Shown here: positions 31,501-37,134 of the stretch, piece by piece | Layout: the number at the start of each line of letters is the position of its first letter | How positions within the stretch are numbered: position 1 is the stretch's first letter | IMG/VR virus record: IMGVR_UViG_3300018080_008170 | Location: 1 to 37,134 of that record | Source of the DNA: a virus | Reading direction: 5' to 3' (one strand) | DNA: 37,134 nucleotides | Program-made: the position numbers and the translations under genes | The notes under the pieces: model-generated | Database searches by the model: none | The model's input: only the letters and a program-made list of their open reading frames with translations | What the model was told of the DNA's origin: nothing

Positions 31501-32154
31501 GAAGGACAGTTATGGTCTATGATGGGCAGTCATACTTATGCAGGGATTTATGATGATACAAATAGCAGTTGGCATGTTCTGTGTTCTGTGGGGAGTTTTA
31601 CGAGATTGTGCTATGATGGTTCAACCAGATTACAAACATCAAGCACAGGAGTAACGATTTACGGTGTTAATACTTCTACGAGCTTTGCGACACCCAACTG
31701 GACAATAGCAGAGAGTGGCAATGAATTACAATTCAAACGTGGAGCAAGTCAATATTTAACACTCAATGAAGCCGGAGCAACAGCAAAGATATTACAGGGA
31801 GACGGAGCATGGATAAGTAAGGGAGATGTTTTCACAGCATTTTATACACTTGGTTATTCAGCCAGCAAAACTTGGGATATAGATAACGGATATAATGCCA
31901 AGATAACCCTTACCGGAGATTGTGTTTTGACGATTACAAATGCAGACGATGGATGCAGCGGATGCCTTATTGTTATACAGGATGCATCCGGGGGACATAC
32001 TTTAAGTTTTGCAGCACCTACATATAACAAGGTTATTGACGGGGGATTTTTAACACTTAATGAATCAGCAAATGCAATCAATATATTAACTTTTGTAAGC
32101 GACGGGACAAACCTGTATTGGAGCTATGGAAATAATTATTTATCACCAAGTTAG
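28555..32154 (+). CDS. Tail tip / tail fibre protein
   Basis: 1199 aa, the largest gene, directly after the tape measure. The N-terminal ~600 residues resemble a distal-tail/baseplate hub (FTLREEVDFEFLEFYSNNAK, TFTATDGLGLLKNEDFTLTG). A Ser/Gly linker (TSQGSSSSGGSSS) leads to a fibre with LLDADLLDGHEATYFATADH and two copies of YQPLDSDLTAIAALSGDGIL. The C-terminal domain has ITLTGDCVLTITNADDGCSG and LYWSYG, typical of fibre tips. It probably adsorbs to the cell surface. Composition becomes more A-rich after about 31200, suggesting module exchange. Confidence 0.82.
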   Translation: MAYGLKYELLCKSRLDNLYKLKLSFDGYEGSEIDRNLALPGAIKLRKDKAGIIRGTSLEFTLREEVDFEFLEFYSNNAKYIKAQLYLGSTLLWTGYVAPQQYQATYKPAPSNITFTATDGLGLLKNEDFTLTGSQDQLAIIRHCLDKIGLNLGYSIAIDLYETNHNETYSPLSQTYEDASLYADDNCYEVLEKILGKYNAEISQCGGRWRIVCDNDKKSTPKLYTYAGVYESAGSAPSVLDLGYLKDGADVSPVGTLQMGMEPGAKKVKITHDFGRKDSWLTNYDFTEYESSMFTGWNKNGSFDVLQREHEGKKYAFLNGYSNTGVDYIHQSISVVNTDADDFVFEIDVAPIGFLSHGYSSKSSIQMTVKMLIRLYDGDSTYYYLGTEGWETSETYLEIELPSSIRRPVWNKISITTSALPCSGTLLVRLYRFQASSEPENTTYTGIAYSNVDLYSLYEAQLLPGILETIVGFDNSSEPGTLSDIKIFIADAPDYDNAGLIYKYITRLSDGSPTGPSTWYRFGSEDEYSLIVQLARMLASNNRVARQKLTGTIKGSSLAFDSIIKHVYNDNREFEIAEGTWDLYEEKWNVTLLEVLSWSDEDITFSTETSQGSSSSGGSSSVVTGIVTGNPPEMSGEDILTKLLDVDGPGSLLDADLLDGHEATYFATADHLHTDTYIPLIDSPTSGKFPTINAIGGLNNSSYGPSSFEPAISKSTGYLYSNGTTWSFKNETYIKAITGSFEGYLPLITATGSLIGSAYQPSDFASSTHNHSGVYQPLDSDLTAIAALSGDGILKKTSGTWGMDTTGYQPADAILTGICNGLTGHSGGPHFVKMTGPSTFSVDTSSYQPLDSDLTAIAALSGDGILTKESGTWKMDSNSYAQVTLQGDDGDIIVSDGSGDIYSSGNQLSDYADVSHNHSAADITSGTLNNARLNQALSVTTSITAPVAYIDGITLQDSTDRTGLLELSCSGKTYVGIQMKDDEGQLWSMMGSHTYAGIYDDTNSSWHVLCSVGSFTRLCYDGSTRLQTSSTGVTIYGVNTSTSFATPNWTIAESGNELQFKRGASQYLTLNEAGATAKILQGDGAWISKGDVFTAFYTLGYSASKTWDIDNGYNAKITLTGDCVLTITNADDGCSGCLIVIQDASGGHTLSFAAPTYNKVIDGGFLTLNESANAINILTFVSDGTNLYWSYGNNYLSPS
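30877..31152 (+). repeat. Intragenic repeat in the fibre gene
   Basis: The segment encoding YQPLDSDLTAIAALSGDGIL occurs at 30877-30936 and 31093-31152, exactly 216 bp (72 codons) apart. The protein copies are nearly identical and the DNA has many silent changes. A likely fibre shaft repeat. Confidence 0.75.
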
Positions 32155-32157
32155 AAG

Positions 32158-32493
32158 ATGAAAAGGGCATTAACAGTACATCACGGATTGAATTACGAGA
32201 GGACAGTCCCGGTTTATCTGAACGTCGATCCCGAAGTATTCAACAATGTTGCATACGGAGGAGAGGATTTATATGCAGATGTTGATGTGGGAAGTGAAGC
32301 ACAGGAATGGGATGCAGACTCAAATGACTGGTGGATATTAGTCATGAGTGAAAATAGTCCCGGAGATGATACGGTGACGTTAAGAGTAGCAGCAAATTCG
32401 ACAGGATCTCCACGGCAGGGAACGGTAACTTTCAGCTCCGATGATTGCGATGATGTAGTGGTAACTGTTAATCAACTTGCAAATCCAACATAA
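32158..32493 (+). CDS. BACON-like domain protein next to the tail fibre
   Basis: 111 aa. Residues about 55-108 (DWWILVMSENSPGDDTVTLR, ANSTGSPRQGTVTFSS, VVVTVNQLA) show the BACON pattern: W, then valine strands, N-x(1,3)-G-xxR-G-T-V-F, and a final VxVxQ. BACON domains are Bacteroidota Ig-like modules linked to carbohydrate or mucin binding, and crAss-like phages carry them in tail proteins. The gene begins 4 bp after the fibre stop. A virion adhesin role is inferred. Confidence 0.7.
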   Translation: MKRALTVHHGLNYERTVPVYLNVDPEVFNNVAYGGEDLYADVDVGSEAQEWDADSNDWWILVMSENSPGDDTVTLRVAANSTGSPRQGTVTFSSDDCDDVVVTVNQLANPT

Positions 32494-32725
32494 AATCAAT
32501 GTAATAGCAGAAAAACAAACGGAAAAGGACCTTGAAAAGTATTATGAACTTTTTGAGGCAAAGGACATGCTTACAGTAACCGATGAGGTAGCAAAAGTAA
32601 AAATATCTCTCGGACTATTTACACTCGAACAGCTCGAAGCAGACAGAGCTATGTTTGAGGAGAAACTGGCAAATATAAACGCAATGATTGAATCTATTAA
32701 TAACCTTAAAATTGAAGAAAAATGA
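32477..32725 (+). CDS. Small charged helical protein
   Basis: Up to 82 aa if translation starts at the TTG at 32477, inside the BACON gene; there is no ATG near, so the start is uncertain. The sequence is largely charged helix (KQTEKDLEKYYELFEAKDML, LEADRAMFEEKLANINAMIE), coiled-coil-like. The stop overlaps the next ATG (ATGA at 32722). Function unknown. Confidence 0.5.
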   Translation: MQIQHKINVIAEKQTEKDLEKYYELFEAKDMLTVTDEVAKVKISLGLFTLEQLEADRAMFEEKLANINAMIESINNLKIEEK

Positions 32726-32889
32726 ACGGATTAACAGCATTTATTTTGGGGCTTATTTTCTGTGCAATAATTGCATGGGGAATAGTCGCAACAGTAAAGA
32801 AAAGAAAAAAAGCTTCCGGCACGACTTCCGGAGGAGGATCCAGTAAGCCTTCAAGTGAGGGTAAACCTGAAATGAATAATCAGCAATGA
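32722..32889 (+). CDS. Small membrane protein (55 aa)
   Basis: This short ORF is translationally coupled on both sides (ATGA at each junction). It encodes MNGLTAFILGLIFCAIIAWG as a single membrane helix, then KKRKKAS, a Ser/Gly linker and a polar tail. It is a candidate holin accessory, spanin-like or virion membrane protein; the evidence does not decide. Confidence 0.6.
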   Translation: MNGLTAFILGLIFCAIIAWGIVATVKKRKKASGTTSGGGSSKPSSEGKPEMNNQQ

Positions 32890-33434
32890 TGACTAACAGA
32901 GAGTGCTTAGATATGTTGGGGGCCTTACATTTAATGGATCAGGTCAGCCCTGCTCTGTTACATGTAAGGCTTGCCTATGCGGTGGCGAAGAATAAGAGAA
33001 AGCTATCGGAAATAGAAGAGGATATAAAAGCCCTTTTAAAGCAATCTGAAGGTTACAGCAAATTCATAGATGAAAAAACCAAGCTTCTTCAAAAGCATGC
33101 TGAACGTGATGATAAGGACCGACCTGTTACGAAGATTATTAATAGCATTGAGGGTCCTATTGAAAATTATACTCTCAGGGGAGGATCCGGACCGGGATCT
33201 CCATTTGCAAAGGATCTTGAAAAACTAAAACTAAAGCATAAAAAGGAGATCGAGGAAAGAGAGGAGCAGGTTAAGAAATACAACCAGTTCCTTGAAGAAA
33301 AAAGCGATTTCGATCCCCATATGATAACCGAAGATCTCCTGCCTGAGAAAGGGATTCCCCAGGCTGCCATGAATGGATTGATATTCATGATTAAAGAAGA
33401 GCCAAAGCATAGAAATGCAAGGAAACAGAAGTGA
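32886..33434 (+). CDS. DUF1617-like phage protein
   Basis: This 182-aa charged helical protein begins TNRECLDMLGALHLMDQVSP and LLHVRLAYAVAKNKRKLSEI, resembling DUF1617 proteins found after tail fibre genes in siphoviruses. A Gly-rich break (GGSGPGSPFA) separates two coiled-coil parts. Function is not established; it may be a small tail or structural helper. Confidence 0.5.
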   Translation: MMTNRECLDMLGALHLMDQVSPALLHVRLAYAVAKNKRKLSEIEEDIKALLKQSEGYSKFIDEKTKLLQKHAERDDKDRPVTKIINSIEGPIENYTLRGGSGPGSPFAKDLEKLKLKHKKEIEEREEQVKKYNQFLEEKSDFDPHMITEDLLPEKGIPQAAMNGLIFMIKEEPKHRNARKQK

Positions 33435-33455
33435 GTATTTATAAATACAATTGAA

Positions 33456-33803
33456 ATGAGCACAATATATAATGTTCAGCCTGCAGAGATAGATATAGTA
33501 GTAACTAAAGGGGATACTTTCGATGTTACATTCAACGTGGATTTGAACGGTGAAGATTATACTATCTCCGGACAATTGGATATGAAAATCAAAAAAGCCG
33601 ATGGCACCCTGGTTAAAACACTATCAAGTGAGGGTGCAGATCCCGAAATAACAATCGATGATGATTCCTATAACGTGAAAACAGACGCCTTCTCTGAAGT
33701 ATCATTATTGAAATATGATGTTCAGGAAACCAAGGATGGAGATAAATATACAATCCAGAAAGGAAAAATAATTGTAACTGAAGAACAAACAACCGAAAGT
33801 TAA
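33456..33803 (+). CDS. Small beta-domain virion protein
   Basis: 115 aa with a regular strand pattern (EIDIVVTKGDTFDVTFNVDL, YTISGQLDMKIKKADGTLVK, SLLKYDVQETKDGDKYTIQK). This matches the small baseplate-type beta-sandwich found in tail regions, sometimes as the N-terminal domain of BppU-like proteins. It sits 21 bp after the DUF1617-like gene. Confidence 0.55.
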   Translation: MSTIYNVQPAEIDIVVTKGDTFDVTFNVDLNGEDYTISGQLDMKIKKADGTLVKTLSSEGADPEITIDDDSYNVKTDAFSEVSLLKYDVQETKDGDKYTIQKGKIIVTEEQTTES

Positions 33804-33804
33804 T

Positions 33805-34038
33805 ATGCAATGGTTCACTTCGACATATTCCAATCCAAAACTGTTCGAGTGTGAGCAAGTAAATGCCAGGCAATTTACTTCGAAACATTTTAATCCCAGA
33901 CTATTTAAATGTGATCATGTAAATCCCAGGCAGTTTGCTTCAGGACATACTAATCCAAAGAGGTTTGAATGTGAATATATTATAAAACCTACGATTCCAT
34001 TGGCAACTCCTCCTGAAAACCCAACACCGAGAGGTTAA
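33805..34038 (+). CDS. Decapeptide-repeat protein
   Basis: 77 aa, starting one base after the previous stop. About residues 8-57 are five tandem 10-residue repeats with consensus H/Y/V-x-N-P/A-R/K-x-F-x-x-x: YSNPKLFECE, QVNARQFTSK, HFNPRLFKCD, HVNPRQFASG, HTNPKRFECE. Three of them form 20-residue super-repeats with alternating FxC. A Pro/Thr tail ends the protein. I know no family with this repeat; a short solenoid or adhesive surface is possible. Confidence 0.6.
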   Translation: MQWFTSTYSNPKLFECEQVNARQFTSKHFNPRLFKCDHVNPRQFASGHTNPKRFECEYIIKPTIPLATPPENPTPRG

Positions 34039-34055
34039 TTATTAAATATATCGAT

Positions 34056-34331
34056 ATGGTAGATTTTGTAAAAGTCAGGTTTAAACAGTCTCATTTTGAA
34101 TTCGCGTATAATGCCGGTGATATTGGTCATGTCAATAGCTCTAATATTCCTGATCCGTTGAGTGATGATTTTATCGAGAGGATAGACGATGAAACAGGAT
34201 ATGTTGAAAATAATGTTATTGACACTGATAATGGCATTGATATGCAAAAGAAAGTAAGATACCTGATCATTGGTTTGATATTAGAAGGTATAACAATATT
34301 GATTCTGGCATCAATACTTATTTTCAAATGA
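34056..34331 (+). CDS. Small membrane protein with capsid-region module
   Basis: 91 aa. The N-terminal 45 residues (VDFVKVRFKQSHFEFAYNAG) resemble the start of the 23771-24088 product. The C-terminal helix YLIIGLILEGITILILASIL is a membrane segment. The combination of a virion-region module with a TM helix is unusual. The stop overlaps the next ATG by 4 bp. It might be a holin-like protein or a DNA-ejection factor. Confidence 0.55.
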   Translation: MVDFVKVRFKQSHFEFAYNAGDIGHVNSSNIPDPLSDDFIERIDDETGYVENNVIDTDNGIDMQKKVRYLIIGLILEGITILILASILIFK

Positions 34332-34588
34332 GTCAATATTTCAGTATAGGGATGAAAAGGAAGATTTTTTTACCTCCTGAAGGAGTCGAGGGAGGATATT
34401 TGTCAGCATTACTCAGGAGTATTGTTAAAGCATTATCAATAAAAATATATAAAAGAAGAGCGAAAGGTAACGGATGGAAAATCGGAGTTTTAAGTATATA
34501 CAATTGCGTGAAGGATACAACAACTGATCCTAAGTTAGAATCGAGGTTTGTAATTGAATTGGCAGTTTATAAATCTAAAGATGGGTAA
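34328..34588 (+). CDS. Hypothetical protein before lysis cassette
   Basis: 86 aa, basic, with an amphipathic helix (GGYLSALLRSIVKALSIKIY) followed by beta-like KIGVLSIYNC and FVIELAVYKSKDG. It is 4-bp overlapped with the upstream gene and 1-bp with the downstream one. Not recognised. Confidence 0.5.
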   Translation: MSQYFSIGMKRKIFLPPEGVEGGYLSALLRSIVKALSIKIYKRRAKGNGWKIGVLSIYNCVKDTTTDPKLESRFVIELAVYKSKDG

Positions 34589-35049
34589 TGATGCCGGAGA
34601 TACCGATAAATCCAGATACACGTCCTCAAAATTCTGACATGATGGAAGATAAGGAAATATTTGAATTGGTAGATAAAAAGGTACTGCAAAGCAGCCAACG
34701 CTTGGAACGGCAAATGCAAAGTCAATACAAATCATTAACCTTATTTATAGCCGATGAAAACCAGCAAATACGAAAGTCGATATCGGACTTAGGGACTAAA
34801 ATAGAAAAGCAGAATGGAGCGGTCAGGGATTTGCAGAACTGGAGATCGGAGATGAAGGGAATACAAAAGCAAAAAAGTAAGGGTTTCGTAAATGTCATGA
34901 AAATAGTTATGACTTTGATTGCAGCTGCAGGATTACTTTTTACTGTATATACAAAGATGAATAAGACAGAGAAGGCTTTGGAAGAATTAGTTAATAACAG
35001 TTCAATTATAAAAGATCAAGAAAATGGAATATCCGGAAATATTCAATAA
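34588..35049 (+). CDS. Membrane coiled-coil protein of the lysis cassette
   Basis: 153 aa: a polar start, a charged coiled coil (about 30-90), one membrane helix VMKIVMTLIAAAGLLFTVYT near 103-122, and a short polar tail. The layout is like XhlA-type haemolysin/holin partners or tail-associated membrane anchors. Its 3' end overlaps the lysozyme gene by 26 bp. The ATG pair 34588/34591 leaves the start uncertain by one residue. Confidence 0.6.
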   Translation: MMPEIPINPDTRPQNSDMMEDKEIFELVDKKVLQSSQRLERQMQSQYKSLTLFIADENQQIRKSISDLGTKIEKQNGAVRDLQNWRSEMKGIQKQKSKGFVNVMKIVMTLIAAAGLLFTVYTKMNKTEKALEELVNNSSIIKDQENGISGNIQ

Positions 35050-35560
35050 ATGCATAAAGATCATCCTCAAAAATGAGGGTGGTTATGGTAATCATCCTGC
35101 GGATCCCGGAGGAGAAACAAAATACGGTATTGCCGATGCTTCAGATGGCAATAAGGATGGTATGGTCGATATCGACCGCGATGGTCGTGGAGATGTTCCG
35201 GTTAAGGATCTCACTGTTGACCAGGCTAAAGAGATATACTTTAAAAAATACTGGATCCCGATGAACCTCGATGGGATCCGCAATGAAGAGCTGGTCCTCC
35301 AGGTATTTGATTTTGGTGTTAATGCAGGACCGGTAACAGCAATTAAGCTCATGCAGAGGGTAGTTGGTACAGTGGTTGATGGTAAATGCGGGCCCAAAAC
35401 ATGCAGGAAAGCTAATTATTTCGAGGGTGATGTTTCAGAAGCCTTTCGGAAAGCGCGGAGACAGTTTTATCTCGATCTCATTACCCGTAAACCAAATTAC
35501 CAGGTATTTATTGCCGGATGGCTTAACAGGGTAGATCATACTAACTTCCAATATACATAA
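35024..35560 (+). CDS. Endolysin, glycoside hydrolase 108-type lysozyme
   Basis: 178 aa with the GH108 signature KNEGGYGNHPADPGGETKYG (catalytic Glu18 in EGGY) and a C-terminal peptidoglycan-binding part (FDFGVNAGPVTAIKLMQRVV, DGKCGPKT). Between lies an Asp/Gly-rich insert DGNKDGMVDIDRDGRGDV (41-58), like two EF-hand-type calcium loops. Without a signal peptide it needs the holin. It digests host peptidoglycan at lysis. Confidence 0.88.
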   Translation: MEYPEIFNKCIKIILKNEGGYGNHPADPGGETKYGIADASDGNKDGMVDIDRDGRGDVPVKDLTVDQAKEIYFKKYWIPMNLDGIRNEELVLQVFDFGVNAGPVTAIKLMQRVVGTVVDGKCGPKTCRKANYFEGDVSEAFRKARRQFYLDLITRKPNYQVFIAGWLNRVDHTNFQYT

Positions 35561-35563
35561 GTC

Positions 35564-36046
35564 ATGGGTATATTTTCTAAATCAAAAGGTGCTGCAAATT
35601 TAATTGTATCGGCCGGCAGCCTGGCAGGAAAAATAGGTGATGCTTTCGATAAGAACTTCACAAGCCAGGAAGAGAAGATGGAGGCCCGAAATGAACTTAT
35701 GTCCGACACTAATAAGCTTATTGGTGATCTTAATAAGCTCCGGCAAGAGGTTATAGTTACTGAGGCTTCAGGAAGTAAGCTGCAACGGAACTGGAGGCCT
35801 GTTCTTATGCTTACCTTTGGAGGTATTATAGTATGTACCTGGGTATTGTTCCCGCTGATCAATATATTCGTTAAGAATTCAGATCTATCTGGCCTTATAA
35901 ACAGCCTCCAGGGAGCAGAGCAATTCTGGAATGTGGTTAAGCTTGGCCTTGGAGGTTATGTGATCGGAAGATCCGTCGAGAAGGTAACTGATTCGGTCGG
36001 CAAGAATATGAATATCTCAATAGGTAAAGGTAAGAAAACAGCATGA
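35564..36046 (+). CDS. Holin, 3-TM family
   Basis: 160 aa: an amphipathic N-terminus with a charged helix (SQEEKMEARNELMSDTNKLI), then RNWRPVLMLTFGGIIVCTWVLFP, typical of the 3TM holins found with GTA and phage lysozymes (PF11351-like). A second hydrophobic helix is ...VVKLGLGGYVIGRS. It starts 3 bp after the lysozyme stop and is the last gene before attR. Confidence 0.8.
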   Translation: MGIFSKSKGAANLIVSAGSLAGKIGDAFDKNFTSQEEKMEARNELMSDTNKLIGDLNKLRQEVIVTEASGSKLQRNWRPVLMLTFGGIIVCTWVLFPLINIFVKNSDLSGLINSLQGAEQFWNVVKLGLGGYVIGRSVEKVTDSVGKNMNISIGKGKKTA

Positions 36047-36049
36047 GCC

Positions 36050-36069
36050 TGCACTCCATATGCACTCCA
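36050..36069 (+). repeat. Right arm-type site, twin TGCACTCCA direct repeat
   Basis: Identical over 20 bp to 802-821 and in the same orientation, it lies between the holin stop and attR, 61 bp from the core. In circular attP the two blocks would flank the core on both sides, as lambda-type integrase arms do. Confidence 0.7.
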
Positions 36070-36130
36070 TGACATATTCAAAATTATTGTAAACCTATTA
36101 TTTCCTGATAGTTTTAGTGATTATACTATG

Positions 36131-36179
36131 TGCTTTGGGAGCAGGGGGTCGCAGGTTCGAATCCTGCTACCCCGACAAA
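36131..36179 (+). other. attR core
   Basis: Exact 49-bp copy of attL. It is the host's original 3' half of tRNA-Pro, now without the 5' half, so no tRNA is made here. The host terminator follows 11 bp later. Confidence 0.93.
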
Positions 36180-36189
36180 AGACAAAAAG

Positions 36190-36217
36190 GCCAGAATGAA
36201 AGTTCTGGCTTTTTTTC
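36190..36217 (+). terminator. Original host tRNA-Pro terminator
   Basis: Stem GCCAGAA/TTCTGGC (36190-36196 with 36203-36209), loop TGAAAG and eight T (36210-36217). It is separated from the functional tRNA by the whole prophage. Confidence 0.8.
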
Positions 36218-36842
36218 AGGAAGACGTCAAAAGCTTGCTTTTGTAAGTCTGACTGAAAATAAAGACAGACTGCCGAAGGCAGTGGCCTTTTTGTCTTTTG
36301 TTTAACCTCAAACCAGGATCACGAGGAACTTTGCCCGCTCTCGCCGAAGGCTATAGCGGGCAAAGTGACGAGTAATCCTGCATCTTACTTTATGAAACCA
36401 CTCCGTGGTTTTAGAACCAGGGGAACCATATGTACAAGTATTTATGCAACCGCTCCGCGGTTGATTATTGTTTTTAGAGACGAAAAGAAGGTGTTGTTTA
36501 AATAGGTGATTATCCTGTGAGCAATATCATATCGCCAGCCACCATAATACCAACGTATTAAAAAACGGCTTTTACAACGTTGATTCTTCGTAATGAACAT
36601 TATATCAATATGATATGAGAGGTACATCTTTCTAACATGTAACAAACATTTGTTTTATTAATGACAGGGTAATCATGGTGGTAGCAGCGATGCATGCATC
36701 GCTGCTACTATCTTCTAACATGTAACAAATATGTATTTTAAAAATGACACTGTAATCATGATAGTAGCAGGGTTATATCGCTAATTGAAGAAAAGGAAGC
36801 CGGAGAAAACCGAGATTTAACCAGGGCAGTTGTACATTGTTA
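36218..36842. other. Host intergenic region rich in palindromes
   Basis: No ORF can be supported. Stem-loops include ACTTTGCCCGCT with its complement (36328-36339 / 36355-36366), AACCA-CTCCG-TGGTT (36396-36410) and CAACCG-CTCCG-CGGTTG (36447-36463), the last followed by a T-rich terminator tail. Further on are a duplicated ~59-bp segment and a 28-bp palindrome listed separately. Such small palindromes are common between Bacteroidota genes. Confidence 0.55.
36631..36772 (+). repeat. Duplicated ~59-bp segment with central 28-bp palindrome
   Basis: 36631-36689 and 36714-36772 both begin TCTAACATGTAACAAA and share ATGACA, GTAATCATG and GTAGCAG at the same offsets (period 83 bp). At the end of the first copy 36681-36708 is a perfect palindrome, half-site GTAGCAGCGATGCA. 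It may be a decayed mobile repeat or an array of binding sites. Confidence 0.6.
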
Positions 36843-37134
36843 TTATCTGTCTTTTTTAAATGATATAAGACAACTGTAATTTGCCCAGCTTAGAATTAAG
36901 TAAATAATTATAAAGAAAATATATAACAGTGAAAAGATATCTGAGCAGACAGATACTATTGTAAATACTGTACATACTATAGCCAGTATTATGTTTTGTA
37001 TCAGATTATAGTATATCGGCCATAGCTTATCTCTGCAAAAAGAGATAAAAACAATAAGCTTTATAATAAACAATATAGAAAGAGAGGTAATTATATAAGT
37101 ATTTACAAAATCAAAAACAGTATATGAATCTCCG
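36843..37134 (-). CDS. Membrane protein, 5' end beyond the window (host)
   Basis: The frame stays open from the window end (reading GDSYTVFDFVNTYIITSLSI on the minus strand) to a TGA near 36843-36860, so an apparent internal TTG start is not needed. At least three hydrophobic segments are seen (IITSLSILFIIKLIVFIS, LIQNIILAIVCTVFTIV, LLYIFFIIIYLILSW), with a basic end SFKKDR. It is a polytopic membrane protein of unknown family, probably small. Confidence 0.55.
   Translation of the reverse strand, partial: GDSYTVFDFVNTYIITSLSILFIIKLIVFISFCRDKLWPIYYNLIQNIILAIVCTVFTIVSVCSDIFSLLYIFFIIIYLILSWANYSCLISFKKDR

Larger units (their letters stand above)
650..36179. mobile_element. Temperate siphovirus-type prophage integrated in tRNA-Pro
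   Basis: The element is bounded by a 49-bp exact direct repeat (650-698 and 36131-36179) made of the 3' half of tRNA-Pro. A tyrosine integrase sits next to the left repeat. Between the repeats lies a full set of phage modules: repressor and operators, replication, terminase, HK97-type head, long-tail genes, lysozyme and holin. None of the core structural genes looks broken, so the prophage may be functional. Size is close to 35.5 kb including one core copy. Confidence 0.95.

Noticed and set aside
28555-32154. Diversity-generating retroelement at the fibre
   Set aside because: No reverse transcriptase or template repeat found; the repeated YQPLDSDL segments differ mostly by silent changes, not at adenines.
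36117-36305. 62-codon ORF across attR
   Set aside because: It is a translation of the tRNA 3' half and the host terminator, with no protein character.

Overview
The window is a complete, inducible-looking prophage of about 35.5 kb (roughly 650-36179) in a tRNA-Pro(UGG) gene, with a little host DNA on each side. Four things point to a Bacteroidota host: promoters of the form TTTG - 20 nt - TAnnTTTG, a Bacteroidetes-type integrase, a BACON-like domain, and an FG-GAP protein in the left flank. I cannot place the genus. The phage is a temperate, tailed siphovirus-type phage with an HK97-type head. The head-tail operon has portal, prohead protease, capsid, connectors, tail tube, a tail chaperone with a -1 frameshift, a short tape measure, a tail-tip/fibre protein and a lysis cassette. 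The virion genes read rightward.

Layout. 1-495: end of a host FG-GAP protein. 620-694: tRNA-Pro, whose 3' half is the attachment core. 836-2047: integrase. 2030-8674: a leftward accessory island holding an EcoRI-type adenine methyltransferase with a DUF262-HNH nuclease, a small secreted protein, an ApeA-like HEPN protein, a membrane coiled-coil protein and a DUF2971 protein. 9001-9773: repressor, operator region and Cro-like gene. 9775-14209: early genes, including a replication initiator with a probable internal origin and a DnaC-like loader. 14220-15179: a second, XerC/D-like tyrosine recombinase. 15570-17805: cos-like site and terminase. 18120-19823: a second leftward accessory island of two genes. 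20126-36046: head, tail and lysis genes. 36131-36179: attR. After that come host DNA and a membrane protein gene cut by the window end.

The most unusual feature is how the two accessory islands are built. In the left island five transcription units start from near-identical promoters, all with a 20-nt spacer, and a sixth promoter copy drives no ORF. Homology between four of the copies stops at the same AAC (GTT on the coding strand). Immediately beyond it, the start of the gene unit is complementary to a sequence just past that unit's stop codon. This is what integron cassettes look like (G^TT crossover, R'/R'' complementarity). The second island shows the same logic with two long attC-like palindromes. 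I therefore read both islands as integron-like cassettes of probable anti-phage genes carried by a prophage, with promoters supplied repeatedly instead of once. No integron integrase is visible; the second tyrosine recombinase is a possible but unproven partner. A 63-bp exact repeat encoding a structured, terminator-ended RNA occurs twice in the left island.

Membrane coiled-coil plus DUF2971-type pairs occur in both islands, which suggests a two-gene functional unit. All functional assignments rest on motif recognition by eye; no database search was run.
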